Source: CAYVQE01 sp964633205
GTDB taxonomy: Bacteria > Myxococcota > B64-G9
Reading direction: 5' to 3'
DNA: 51,947 nucleotides
NCBI GenBank assembly: GCA_964633205.1
Contig: CAZWFN010000028.1
Coordinates: forward strand, 1 to 51,947
Shown: in pieces, positions 16,434-24,952 of the stretch
Layout of the letters: every line of letters starts with the position of its first letter
Numbering within the stretch: position 1 is the first letter of the stretch
Position numbers and translations under genes: made by a program
The notes under the pieces: generated by a model
What the model was told of the DNA's origin: nothing
The model's input: the letters and a program-made list of their open reading frames with translations, nothing else
The model's database searches: none

Positions 16434-19001
16434 TTGAAGAAGCCAATCAAATTCGGAAAGTACGTTCTGCTCGAGCGCATCAATGTCGGCGGTATGGCCG
16501 AGGTGTTCAAGGCCAAGAGCTTCGGCGTCGAAGGCTTCGAGAAGATGTTGGCCATCAAGCGCATCTTGCCGAACATCGCGGAGGACGAAGAGTTCATCAC
16601 GATGTTCATCGACGAGGCCAAGATCGCCGTCCAGCTCAACCATGCCAACATCGCCCAGATCTACGACCTGGGCAAGATCGACGACAGCTTCTTCATCGCA
16701 CTGGAGTACATCAGCGGCAAGGATCTGCGCACCATCTGGGACCGGCACAAGAAGCGCGGCCTGCTGCTGCCGATCCCGATGTCGGTCTACATCATGAGCC
16801 GCGTCTGCGAGGGGCTCGACTACGCCCACCGCAAAAAAGACGCCGGCGGCCGCGACCTCAACATCGTCCACCGCGATGTCAGCCCGCAGAACTGCCTGAT
16901 CTCCTACGAGGGCGAGGTCAAGGTCATCGACTTCGGCATCGCCAAGGCGGCCAACAAGGCATCCAAGACACAGGCCGGCATCTTGAAGGGCAAGTTCGGC
17001 TACATGAGCCCGGAGCAAGTGCGCGGGCTGCCGCTGGATCGCCGCAGCGACATCTTCTCCACCGGCATCATCCTCTACGAGCTGCTGACCGGCGAGCGCC
17101 TGTTCGTCGGCGAGAGCGATTTTTCCACCCTGGAGAAAGTGCGCAACGTCGAGATCCTGCCACCGTCGACCTACAACCGCAAGATTCCGGACAGCCTCGA
17201 GAAAATCGTTCTCAAGGCCCTGTCCAAGGATCCGGACGACCGCTACCAGAGCGCCTACGATCTGCAGGAAGAGCTGCAGCGATTCCTGATCCTGAACAAG
17301 ACCAATTTCGCCCGCAAGGATCTGGCCAACTACATGAAGCGGGCCTTCAAGGCCGACATCGAACGGGCGCTCAAGCGCCAGGCGGCCTATCAGAATGCGG
17401 CGCCCGAGGATGCGGTGGAGTCCACCGCCTCGGGCCAGACCGCCCCCGGCATGCCGCCCAAGACGGCCAGCCCGCCCAAGCCGGTCGCCAACGCCCGCCC
17501 GGCGCCGGTCAAGCCGCCTCCGGCTGCGGCCAAGCCGCCGCCGGAAGTGTTCGTCGGCGACGACGACGACGAGGACGACGACATCGAGACCGTGGTCTTC
17601 GATCCGCGCTCGGCCCAGGCCGACGGCGAGCCCGAGACCGATCCGGCCGACGGCAAGCCGCGGGGCGCCGCAGCCGCCCCTCGGCCGCCGGGCCCGCCGC
17701 TGGGCGGAGCCGGGCCGCCCCCGGTCAGGAGCGCACCGCCGCCGCCGTTGCCGGGCGAGTCCGAGCCGGACGAGTTGGACAGCGAGATGGCCGACGAGAC
17801 CGCGGTCACCGCCCCGGGCGATCTACCGCGGCCGCTGCCGGTCGATCCGCCGACCGACGAGCAGGACATGGACCTCGAGTCCTTCCCCACCGACGAGTCC
17901 ACGGCCGCTCACCAGATGCCCCAGGAGAAGAAGCGCTCGCGGCTGAACCTGATCATCGGTATGCTGGCGGTGCTGGCCGTGGTCGTGGTCGGCCTGGCGG
18001 TGTACCAGGTGCTGAAGCAGAAGGGCCTGCTCGGCGGCGAGGTCGAGCTGACCGTGGTGGTCAACCCGGCCGACGCCGAGGTCTACCTGGACGATGCGCG
18101 GGTCGGCGACTTCAGCCCCAACATCATCCCCGGGGTCAGCCCGGGCGAGCACCTGCTGGTGACCAAGCGGGCCAACTACCAGGACCACCGCGAGACCATC
18201 CAGCTCGAAGCCGGGCAGCCGCGCAAGGTGTCCGTCCAGATGCGCTACATCCCGGCCACCCTCGAACTGACCGTGGAACCGCCCGGCGCCGAGGTCCAGC
18301 TCGACGGCGAGCGGCTGGAGCTGTCCGAAGCCGGTAAGCTGCGCAAGGAGGATTTGCCCCCCGGCGAGCACGAGCTGCGCTTTTCACATCCCGGCTACGA
18401 GACCCGGGTGGAGGAGTGGAAGCTCGAGCCTCAGCAGACGCTCAGCAAGCAGGTGGAGCTCGAAGAGGTCCGCTTCGCCATCGACGTCGACTCCGAGCCG
18501 GAGGGCGCCTGGGTGTTTCTGGACGGCGACCGCAAGGGCCGCACCCCGCTGCGGATCGATAATCTGGCGGCCAGCAAGTACTACAAGCTCAAGCTCAAGC
18601 ACCGCCGCTTCCCGGAGTGGGAAAGCACGGTGCGCTACATCGAAGGCGAGCCGGTGCAGCAGATCCGCAAGCGCTTCAGCGATGTCCAGGGCGCGGCCGA
18701 CCAGCCGGCCGAGACCGAGCGCACCGCGGTGGCCGGTCGCCGGGAGCCGCGGCGCAAGAAGCCGCGCCGCTCCCGGCCGAAGCGCGCGGCCCGGGCCAGC
18801 GGCCTGCTCAAGCTCAACTCCACGCCCTGGGGGCGGGTGTGGATCGACGGCGAGGACATCGGCGCCTCGACCCCCCTGATCAACCACGAGCTACCGGCCG
18901 GCAAGCACCAGGTGACCATCCACTTCTCCTCCGGCGGGACCAAGACGGTCACGGTGCACATCAAGCCCAACGCCACCACCAAAAAGATCGTCCGCCAGTA
19001 A
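16434..19001 (+). CDS. Transmembrane Ser/Thr protein kinase with extracytoplasmic PEGA repeats
   Basis: This 855-residue sensor kinase starts at TTG 16434, giving MKKPIKFGKYVLLERINVGG; AGGG lies upstream and no ATG suits the domain start. The kinase domain spans about 8-300, with a Gly loop at 17-24, Lys42, HRDVSPQN with Asp148 and Asn153, and DFG at Asp167. A Pro/Ala/Asp-rich juxtamembrane linker follows (about 320-500). One transmembrane helix lies near 505-525 (LNLIIGMLAVLAVVVVGLAV). The exterior holds at least four PEGA-like repeats (for example NPADAEVYLDDARVG, PPGAEVQLDGERLE and STPWGRVWIDGEDIG), split by a basic stretch. It is convergent with four PEGA proteins, which suggests a shared envelope-sensing role. 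Kinase activity is expected because the catalytic residues are intact. Confidence 0.95.
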   Translation: MKKPIKFGKYVLLERINVGGMAEVFKAKSFGVEGFEKMLAIKRILPNIAEDEEFITMFIDEAKIAVQLNHANIAQIYDLGKIDDSFFIALEYISGKDLRTIWDRHKKRGLLLPIPMSVYIMSRVCEGLDYAHRKKDAGGRDLNIVHRDVSPQNCLISYEGEVKVIDFGIAKAANKASKTQAGILKGKFGYMSPEQVRGLPLDRRSDIFSTGIILYELLTGERLFVGESDFSTLEKVRNVEILPPSTYNRKIPDSLEKIVLKALSKDPDDRYQSAYDLQEELQRFLILNKTNFARKDLANYMKRAFKADIERALKRQAAYQNAAPEDAVESTASGQTAPGMPPKTASPPKPVANARPAPVKPPPAAAKPPPEVFVGDDDDEDDDIETVVFDPRSAQADGEPETDPADGKPRGAAAAPRPPGPPLGGAGPPPVRSAPPPPLPGESEPDELDSEMADETAVTAPGDLPRPLPVDPPTDEQDMDLESFPTDESTAAHQMPQEKKRSRLNLIIGMLAVLAVVVVGLAVYQVLKQKGLLGGEVELTVVVNPADAEVYLDDARVGDFSPNIIPGVSPGEHLLVTKRANYQDHRETIQLEAGQPRKVSVQMRYIPATLELTVEPPGAEVQLDGERLELSEAGKLRKEDLPPGEHELRFSHPGYETRVEEWKLEPQQTLSKQVELEEVRFAIDVDSEPEGAWVFLDGDRKGRTPLRIDNLAASKYYKLKLKHRRFPEWESTVRYIEGEPVQQIRKRFSDVQGAADQPAETERTAVAGRREPRRKKPRRSRPKRAARASGLLKLNSTPWGRVWIDGEDIGASTPLINHELPAGKHQVTIHFSSGGTKTVTVHIKPNATTKKIVRQ

Positions 19002-19014
19002 GAGAGTCCCCCAG

Positions 19015-20256
19015 CTACCAGTCTTCGGTGCCGTCCACGTCGTCCAGCGGATCGCTCTCGTCCTCTTTCTCACCGTCGCTTCTGACCCGCGTCTCGGAGT
19101 GCTCGCGCTTCTTGCCGCTGTCATCGCGGTACCAGCTCTCGGTGCCGGAAGCGCCCGCCAGCGGATCACCTGCCTCGCGGGCCTCTTTCAGCTCGCGCAT
19201 GCCGCGGCGCAAAAACTTGCCGCCGAAGCCCTGGACGTCGTCACTCATGCCGTAGCCGGTGGAGTCCAGCACCAACTCGTCCTCGTACACCACCCGGCCC
19301 AGGATGAAATCGAACAGGTACAGGCGCAGCCCCAGATCGTAGGCGTCGTGCTCCAGCTGGCCCAGCACCGCCCAGTCGAGGCCCACGTTCTGACCCAGCT
19401 GCAGCACGTCGTCGCCCAGGTCGGCATCGGACACCGCCTTGCAGGCCCGGCTGGAGATGCGCACGAAGCCCGCACCGGCCTGGCCCGGGGTCAGCTTGAC
19501 CGTCAACACGGCGTGCTCGCCGGCTTCGACCCGGACCACCTTGCCCCAGCTCTCGTAGCCGGGCATCTTGACCATGATCAGGTGCCGGCCGGCCACCAAC
19601 CCGTCCATGCTGACCGGGGTGACATCGCGCAGCTTGCCGTCCAGGTACAGGTTGGCCCCGGGCGGCTCGCTCTTGAGCGACAGGCTGCCGCGGGGCTGCT
19701 CCGACAGGGATTTCTCGACCTTGCGGAAGACGTCGATCACGAAGCCCTCGAACTGGTTCTTGGGCAGCTCGATGTGGCGATCGAGCAGCAGCAGATCGAG
19801 AAAGGCCTTCTGGGCCTTGCCGATGTCGCCCTGCATGGCATTGCTCGCGCCCAGGATGAGCAGGCTCTCCTTGTAGCGGCTCAGCGGCTCGAGATAGCCA
19901 CCCATCTTCTCGAAGGATTCCCGGGCGCTGGCGGCCTGCTTGGCCGCCTCGCGGTGCTCCATGGCCCGCATCGCCTGCTTGGCCGCCTGCAGAGCCTGGC
20001 GCGCCTTGTCGCGCAGCTTCTCGATCTTCTTCGGCGCCGGGGCCTTGAAGTCGGTGGTCAGGTCGACCATGCGCAGGCCCGGTGTCTGCTTCATCACCCC
20101 GCGCAGCAGGTTGGTGATGCTGCCCGCCTTGTGCTCGAGGTCGTTGGCCATGGCGACGATGAACACCTGGGCCCGGTTGTGCTTCTCGGCTGCCACCGCG
20201 CCGCCGGCCAGCAGGGCCGGCAAAGCGACCGCGGTCAATAACAATCGCATCCGCAT
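19015..20256 (-). CDS. Exported PEGA/TPR protein, paralog 4 of the PEGA operon
   Basis: This 413-residue protein has a signal peptide (cleavage likely after AGGAVAA). An N-terminal segment AQVFIVAMANDLEHKAGSIT resembles the first strand-helix of TolB/FlgO-like domains. Helical TPR-like repeats follow (about 75-160), then a PEGA domain near 190-245 (LKSEPPGANLYLDGKLR). The alpha/beta segment VGLDWAVLGQLEHDAYDLGLRLYLFD resembles the second half of the TolB/FlgO fold. It ends in an acidic, charged tail (DPLDDVDGTEDW) instead of the transmembrane anchor of its three paralogs, so it may be the soluble member. GAGAGGTGAG precedes the ATG. It is the last gene of a four-gene minus operon and stops 13 nt from the convergent kinase. 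Confidence 0.85.
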   Translation of the reverse strand: MRMRLLLTAVALPALLAGGAVAAEKHNRAQVFIVAMANDLEHKAGSITNLLRGVMKQTPGLRMVDLTTDFKAPAPKKIEKLRDKARQALQAAKQAMRAMEHREAAKQAASARESFEKMGGYLEPLSRYKESLLILGASNAMQGDIGKAQKAFLDLLLLDRHIELPKNQFEGFVIDVFRKVEKSLSEQPRGSLSLKSEPPGANLYLDGKLRDVTPVSMDGLVAGRHLIMVKMPGYESWGKVVRVEAGEHAVLTVKLTPGQAGAGFVRISSRACKAVSDADLGDDVLQLGQNVGLDWAVLGQLEHDAYDLGLRLYLFDFILGRVVYEDELVLDSTGYGMSDDVQGFGGKFLRRGMRELKEAREAGDPLAGASGTESWYRDDSGKKREHSETRVRSDGEKEDESDPLDDVDGTEDW

Positions 20257-20320
20257 GTCTCACCTCTCATCCGCTATAGTCTCCTCATGAACCGGCCTTG
20301 CCTCTGCCGGCCCCGAACGC

Positions 20321-21610
20321 TCAAAACCGAAACACCACCGAGGCGGCATCGTCCTGGCCGCCGCCGCCCAGGGTCAAGCCCAGGGCGGTCCCCACCCCGC
20401 CGGCCACCACCACGCCCACGGCGGTCCAGAACCACCAGGCCGTCCAGATCGAACCGCCGTCCCGATCGCCGTCGCCGCCGCCGTCATCGCCGCCGGCGCC
20501 GACCAGCGGATCGCCGATGCCGCCGGCGCCGATCCGGGTCGGGTCGGCCAGCACGGCGGCGAAGAAACGACCGACCCGTTCATCGCGCTCTGCGCCCCCG
20601 GATGCCAGGCGCAGGCGTTGGGCGTGCAGCCGCTGGCCGGCGATGCCGTCCCAGTGATAGGCCCGCAGCTCGACCCCGGCATCGGTCGCCGCGACCACCA
20701 CCAGCAACAGGCGATCAGCGTCCAGCCAGTCCAGCAGCCCATCGACCACCGGCGGCACCTCGTGCGCGGCCACATCGGCCATCAACCGCGACAGCATCGT
20801 CCGCAGGCGGCCATAAGCCGGATAAGGGGTCAGCTGCAGATCCACGGCCGCCTGGTGCCCGGGCTGGACCTGCACCATGCGGCCGGTCGACCGGTGGCTG
20901 CGGTGGGTCAGGCGCACCCGATGCGGCCCGCCGGGCAGACCGGTCACCCGCAACGGGCTGCGGCCGCGCTCGCGGCCGTCGATCCAGACCCGGGCTCCGG
21001 CCGGCCGCGAGGCCACCCGCAGGCTGCCCGTTCCCAGCTGGCGCATCTCCGCGGCCACCTGTCCGAAGGTCTCGACCAACGACGGCGGGAAGACCATGGG
21101 ATCGAGCTCGGCTTCGGGGTCGAAGGCCAACAAGCGCCGGAATGCCCGCCGGCCGCCTGCCATGTCCCCGGTCAGCACCCGCGAGGCCCCCAGGTAAGTC
21201 AGGCCTCGGCCGTAAATCGCGGGCTCGATCGGATCGGCCGGATTGCGCTCGGCCGCCGCCAGCGCGCGCTCCAACAGGCTCACCGCGCGATCCAGCTCCA
21301 GGTTGTCATAGGCCGCCCGCCCCTTCTCGATCAGGGGGGCCACCGGATCCGCGGTGGGCTCCGCCTCGGCCTCGGGAGCCAACACCGCCTCGAGCGGCAC
21401 CCGATCCAGCTCGGCGGAGCGGTCCAAGGTCGCCACCAGCACCGGCCGCAGTCGGGCCGCCTCCTCCGCGGCCGCCGGGCTGGCCGGCTCGACCAACAGC
21501 ACGGCCCGCGGCGGTTCGACCCCGCCCCCGCCGTCCTGGGCCCGGGCGGTGGGCCCGGCCCAGCCGAGCCCCAGCGCCAGTCCAAACAGGATCAGCCGAA
21601 CCATCCGCAT
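20321..21610 (-). CDS. Exported PEGA/TPR protein with C-terminal membrane anchor, paralog 3
   Basis: This 429-residue protein carries a signal peptide ending near GWAGPTARA. The order of parts is: N-terminal segment with AVLLVEPASPAAAEE, TPR-like helices (YDNLELDRAVSLLERAL), PEGA domain (VASRPAGARVWIDGRERG), a second segment DADRLLLVVVAATDAGVELRAY, a Gly/Asp-rich linker, a transmembrane helix beginning AWWFWTAVGVVVAGGVG, and an aromatic C-terminus ending VVFRF. The start at 21610 is preceded by GGTGG; a longer upstream frame lacks a signal peptide at its front and was not used. It belongs to the same minus-strand operon as the neighbouring paralogs, 64 nt before the next start. Confidence 0.85.
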   Translation of the reverse strand: MRMVRLILFGLALGLGWAGPTARAQDGGGGVEPPRAVLLVEPASPAAAEEAARLRPVLVATLDRSAELDRVPLEAVLAPEAEAEPTADPVAPLIEKGRAAYDNLELDRAVSLLERALAAAERNPADPIEPAIYGRGLTYLGASRVLTGDMAGGRRAFRRLLAFDPEAELDPMVFPPSLVETFGQVAAEMRQLGTGSLRVASRPAGARVWIDGRERGRSPLRVTGLPGGPHRVRLTHRSHRSTGRMVQVQPGHQAAVDLQLTPYPAYGRLRTMLSRLMADVAAHEVPPVVDGLLDWLDADRLLLVVVAATDAGVELRAYHWDGIAGQRLHAQRLRLASGGAERDERVGRFFAAVLADPTRIGAGGIGDPLVGAGGDDGGGDGDRDGGSIWTAWWFWTAVGVVVAGGVGTALGLTLGGGGQDDAASVVFRF

Positions 21611-21737
21611 CGTCCACCGACCCACCCCCAGCGGCCGGATCGGGTTCCGGCGCGGGGGTTGTGCGAGAAGCCGTGCGCCGCGGGCCAACCGCCCGCGGCC
21701 GGGCTCGGGCCGAACGCCAGCCAAGAGCGACGAGCGT

Positions 21738-23096
21738 TCAGAACGTAAACTCGATGGCGCCCTGCTGGGGCTGGAGCAGATACCAGGTCAGCACGCCGGT
21801 ACCCGCCCCGACCACCGCCACTCCGCCGACGATGGTCCAGAACCACCATTTCTCGTAAATCGCATCCCCGCGCGGCCCCTCGGGTACGCAGCTGCCCGAG
21901 GCCCGATCGCAGATCTCACCGAGGGCGCAGTCCGAATCCGAGTTGCACTGGGCCACCGCCAAGGCCCCGCCCCCGTCCGACTCACCGCCCCCACCACCGA
22001 CGGGCGGCAGCTCCACCTGCCGGTACAGCGAGGTGGAGAAGGCGTCCGCGCGGGCCATGAAGCTGGCGTTGGTGAAATCGAACTTGGCGCTGCGGTGGGC
22101 CAGCCTCTTCGGCGGTTCGATCTGGGCCAGCAGAGCCTCGGCGTTCACCTCGCTGCCGCGTTGCTTGACCTGCAGCACCACCAGCCGATCCACACCCAGC
22201 CACTGGCCGAACTGGACGACCGCCGGCCTGGGCGGTTCCTCGTCCAGGTCGCCCAGCAGCTTGGCGGCCCGCTCCTTGAACTGCTCCAGCCCCGCCGAGG
22301 CCTGCAGGGTGGCCTCCACCCGCTCCTCGTGGGTGGCGAAGAAGTCGACCAGCTGGCCCCAGGGCAGATAGCCGTCCTTTTCCAGCCGCACGAAGTGGGT
22401 CCCCTCGGACACCTTGGCCAGGGTCAACGGCGTGACCCCCTTGTAGACGCCGTTGAGGTAGACCTCGGCGGCCGGCGGGTTGCTCTTGAGCTGCACCATG
22501 CCCACCGGCGCCGCCGCCACCTCGGACTTGACCCGCTTGAAGATGTCGATCATCGACGGCGGAAAGAGCTTGGGGTCGAGCGCGCGGCGCTTGTCGAACA
22601 GGGCCACCTGCCGAAAGGCGCCGGAGCCCAGCTCGCTGTCGCCGCTGAGGATATGCGAGGCGCCCAGAAACAGCAGGGCCTCGACGTACTCCTCGCCGTC
22701 TCCCAAGCGACCCGCGGCCTTGCGGAACAGCTCGCGGGCCTTGCTCAAGGCCTCGATGGCCGGATCGAGCTCCAAGTTGTCGTACTGCTGCTTGCCGCGG
22801 GCGAGCAGGAGGTGGGCGCTCTCGATGGTGTCCAGCCGCGGGTCCTGAGTGCCCTTGTTCAGCAACTCGCGGGTGTCGATCAGGTCGAACTCGCCGGCCC
22901 GGCGAAAGTTCTCGCGCACCAGGTGGCCCAACACCGCGGCCGCCTTCTGGCTGAAATCGTCGCTCGGCAGAGTGATGCACGCCGTGCGGGGGCCATCCGC
23001 CGCCAGGCACAGCCCTCCACCGCCGGCGGCACCGAGACCGAACGTCGCCACCAGCGCTCCGATCCACAGGGGACTTCCGCGTCCTCGCCGCTCCAT
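21738..23096 (-). CDS. Exported PEGA/TPR protein with cysteine-rich linker and C-terminal anchor, paralog 2
   Basis: This 452-residue protein has a long signal peptide (core IGALVATFGLGAAGGGG). It shares the paralog layout: ITLPSDDFSQKAAAVLGHLV, TPR-like helices (QQYDNLELDPAIEALSKA), PEGA (LKSNPPAAEVYLNGVYKG), VDRLVVLQVKQRGSEVNAEA, transmembrane helix after KWWFWTIVGG, and C-terminus AIEFTF. Unlike the others it has a small four-cysteine module before the anchor (CNSDSDCALGEICD then SGSC), the spacing of short disulfide-knot repeats common in myxobacterial surface proteins. The start ATG 23096 has AAGGGGAA upstream. It sits in the middle of the operon, 72 nt after the preceding stop. Confidence 0.87.
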   Translation of the reverse strand: MERRGRGSPLWIGALVATFGLGAAGGGGLCLAADGPRTACITLPSDDFSQKAAAVLGHLVRENFRRAGEFDLIDTRELLNKGTQDPRLDTIESAHLLLARGKQQYDNLELDPAIEALSKARELFRKAAGRLGDGEEYVEALLFLGASHILSGDSELGSGAFRQVALFDKRRALDPKLFPPSMIDIFKRVKSEVAAAPVGMVQLKSNPPAAEVYLNGVYKGVTPLTLAKVSEGTHFVRLEKDGYLPWGQLVDFFATHEERVEATLQASAGLEQFKERAAKLLGDLDEEPPRPAVVQFGQWLGVDRLVVLQVKQRGSEVNAEALLAQIEPPKRLAHRSAKFDFTNASFMARADAFSTSLYRQVELPPVGGGGGESDGGGALAVAQCNSDSDCALGEICDRASGSCVPEGPRGDAIYEKWWFWTIVGGVAVVGAGTGVLTWYLLQPQQGAIEFTF

Positions 23097-23168
23097 GATT
23101 CCCCTTTCCACTGCGCTTCCAACCACGCGCTCTGCAGGGCCCGGGCACCCGGCCGCGGACCGCCGAAC

Positions 23169-24485
23169 TCAGAATTCCAACAAGATCTGGCTGTCCGGCG
23201 CATCCTCGCCGGTCAGCAGCAAGCCCAAGGTCACCGCCGCGGCGCCGACCACCACCGCACCGACAGCGGTCCAGAAGTACCAGCGCTCGTAGAACGGCAC
23301 CTCCGCTGGCTCGAACAGCGCCTCGTCGCGCAGCCGCACCGGTTCCGGCTCGTGCCGTTCGGCGAGCGCCGCTGATTGTAACACATCCCCGCGACCGCTG
23401 ATGAGGTAGGTGAACAGGCTATCGACCGCACCGGCATAGGCGTCCAGTTCGCCCACCAGGATTCCCGAGTGACTGCGCAACGGCTCGCCGCTGGCCACGG
23501 CGTACCAGCTCAGCGTATAGGCCACACCATCGCCGCCCTTGCTCAACCGGCCGAGCGCCAGCCGGTCGAGCCCGCGGCCCAGGGCCAGGCCCTGCAGCCG
23601 CGGCGCCAGCTTTGAACCCACTCGTTCGGCAGCCGCGGTCAGGGCCTGCTCGAAGGTGTCGCCGGCGGCCGCGCGCTCCAGCCGGCAGCGCACCGGGCTC
23701 TCGGCCGCGGCCGCCACCTCCACCGCCGCGCCCCAGGGCCGGTGGCCGGCCTTGCGCGCCACCACCAGGTGTTGGCCGGCGGTCAGCTCGTCGATGCTGC
23801 ACGGGGCCACGCCGCGAAAGCGGCCGTCGACGAAAACCTTGGCGTGCTCAGGGCTGGCGTACACGGCCAACGCACCGCTGGCGGCAGCGGCCAGCTCCTG
23901 CCGCGCCGCCGCGAACAAGCGCACCATGCCGGGCGGAAACAAGCGCTTGTCGAGTTCGGCGGCCGGGGCGAAGGTCAGCAGCTTGCGAAAGACCGCCTGG
24001 CCCTGCTGCATGTCGCCGGTCAGCACCAGCGAGGCGCCCAAGTAGGTCAGCACCGAATGATAGTCGGCCTCGACCGGGCCGCGCAGCAACGGCACCGCCT
24101 TCTCGTAGCTCTGCGCGGCGGCCCGCAGGCTGGCCACCGCCTGGCGCGGCTCGAGCTGCTCGTAGGCGGTGATGCCGGCCCGGCGCTGCTCGGCGGCCTG
24201 CTGCAACGCCCGGCGCTGGGCAGCCGGCGGCTCGCTGGCCACCAGCGCGTCGACCGGCAACACCTCCAGCTCGTCCCGGCGCTCCAGCCACTGGTGGCCG
24301 AGCTGCTCGAGCACCGCCGCCGGTCGCTGGCTGAAGGCGTCCTCGGCCCACATCAGCACCGCCGCCCGTTGCGGGGCGGCGAGCGCCGGGCCCACCGCGG
24401 CCAGCAGCAGGCAGGCGGCCAGGGCCACCCGCAGTTCGCTCCGGCCTGGTTGACAACTCATCATGATCGCGATGATTTTTGTCAA
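23169..24485 (-). CDS. Exported PEGA/TPR protein with C-terminal anchor, paralog 1 (first gene of the operon)
   Basis: The frame gives 438 residues from TTG 24485, or 431 from ATG 24464. The TTG has a G-rich stretch upstream, and the ATG gives a more usual signal peptide (core VALAACLLLAAVGPALAA). Then follow AAVLMWAEDAFSQRPAAVLEQL, TPR-like helices (GITAYEQLEPRQAVASLRAA), a PEGA domain (YASPEHAKVFVDGRFRG), the second segment GLDRLALGRLSKGGDGVAYT, a transmembrane helix after RWYFWTAVGAVVVGAA, and C-terminus QILLEF. It begins the operon of four paralogs; an inverted repeat overlies its start region. Function unknown: an extracytoplasmic sensor or scaffold is suggested by PEGA and by the kinase nearby. 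Confidence 0.85.
   Translation of the reverse strand: MTKIIAIMMSCQPGRSELRVALAACLLLAAVGPALAAPQRAAVLMWAEDAFSQRPAAVLEQLGHQWLERRDELEVLPVDALVASEPPAAQRRALQQAAEQRRAGITAYEQLEPRQAVASLRAAAQSYEKAVPLLRGPVEADYHSVLTYLGASLVLTGDMQQGQAVFRKLLTFAPAAELDKRLFPPGMVRLFAAARQELAAAASGALAVYASPEHAKVFVDGRFRGVAPCSIDELTAGQHLVVARKAGHRPWGAAVEVAAAAESPVRCRLERAAAGDTFEQALTAAAERVGSKLAPRLQGLALGRGLDRLALGRLSKGGDGVAYTLSWYAVASGEPLRSHSGILVGELDAYAGAVDSLFTYLISGRGDVLQSAALAERHEPEPVRLRDEALFEPAEVPFYERWYFWTAVGAVVVGAAAVTLGLLLTGEDAPDSQILLEF
24450..24485. promoter_or_regulatory. Nested inverted repeat over the start of the PEGA operon
   Basis: Outer arms TTGACAA (24450-24456) and TTGTCAA (24479-24485) enclose inner arms ATCAT (24460-24464) and ATGAT (24472-24476), centred within one base of each other. 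It spans both possible start codons of the first PEGA gene. It could be an operator or an mRNA hairpin limiting initiation. Confidence 0.4.
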
Positions 24486-24546
24486 AAGAGGCCCCCCGAG
24501 TCAAGTTGCCGGGCCAGCTCGCTCGCGCCCGGCGGGCGGCCAGCCA

Positions 24547-24575
24547 TTGACGGATTGGGCTGAAAACCCTATAGT
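24547..24575 (+). promoter_or_regulatory. Strong sigma70-like promoter of the BRCT gene
   Basis: TTGACG (24547-24552), a 17-nt spacer and TATAGT (24570-24575) match consensus at 5 of 6 positions in each box. The likely transcript start near 24582 gives a leader of about 30 nt with AGGAGG before ATG 24611. It is the closest match to the standard promoter in the window. Confidence 0.75.
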
Positions 24576-24610
24576 TTGGTGTTGACGGGGGAGCTTCCAG
24601 GAGGTCAGCG

Positions 24611-24934
24611 ATGGCCGAATTTCCCGCTGGAACCAGCTTTTTGTTCGTCGGCAAGATGAACTCCATGACCCGCGAGCAGGCCCGCGCCCTGGTCGAGGCC
24701 CACCAGGGCGTCTGCCCCTCGGCGCCCAGCCCCGAGCTGGACTACCTGGTGGTGGGCAACGAGAGTTCGCCCTTCTACGGCGGGGAGAAGAAGCCCAAGC
24801 AGCTCAAGGCCGAAGCTCTGATCGAGGCCGGCGCGCGCATCGCCATCATCACCGAGGACGAGTTCCTGGGCCTGCTGGGCGAGCGCACCCCGGCGGCCGA
24901 ACACGTCGAGAGCTTCGGCAGCAGCGGCGCCTGA
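24611..24934 (+). CDS. Stand-alone BRCT-domain protein
   Basis: This 107-residue protein is almost entirely one BRCT domain, the module found at the end of NAD-dependent DNA ligase. Seen: SFLFVGKMNSMTREQARALVEAHQG for the first strand and helix, LDYLVVGNESSPFYGG for the central strand, KAEALIEAGARIAIITEDEFLGLL for the last helix and strand. A perfect AGGAGG is 8 nt before ATG. It has its own strong promoter and no operon partner; the next gene is convergent 18 nt away. Stand-alone bacterial BRCT proteins have no settled role; binding of DNA ends or of partner proteins is plausible. Confidence 0.88.
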   Translation: MAEFPAGTSFLFVGKMNSMTREQARALVEAHQGVCPSAPSPELDYLVVGNESSPFYGGEKKPKQLKAEALIEAGARIAIITEDEFLGLLGERTPAAEHVESFGSSGA

Positions 24935-24952
24935 GCCGCTCCGGCCGCCCCT

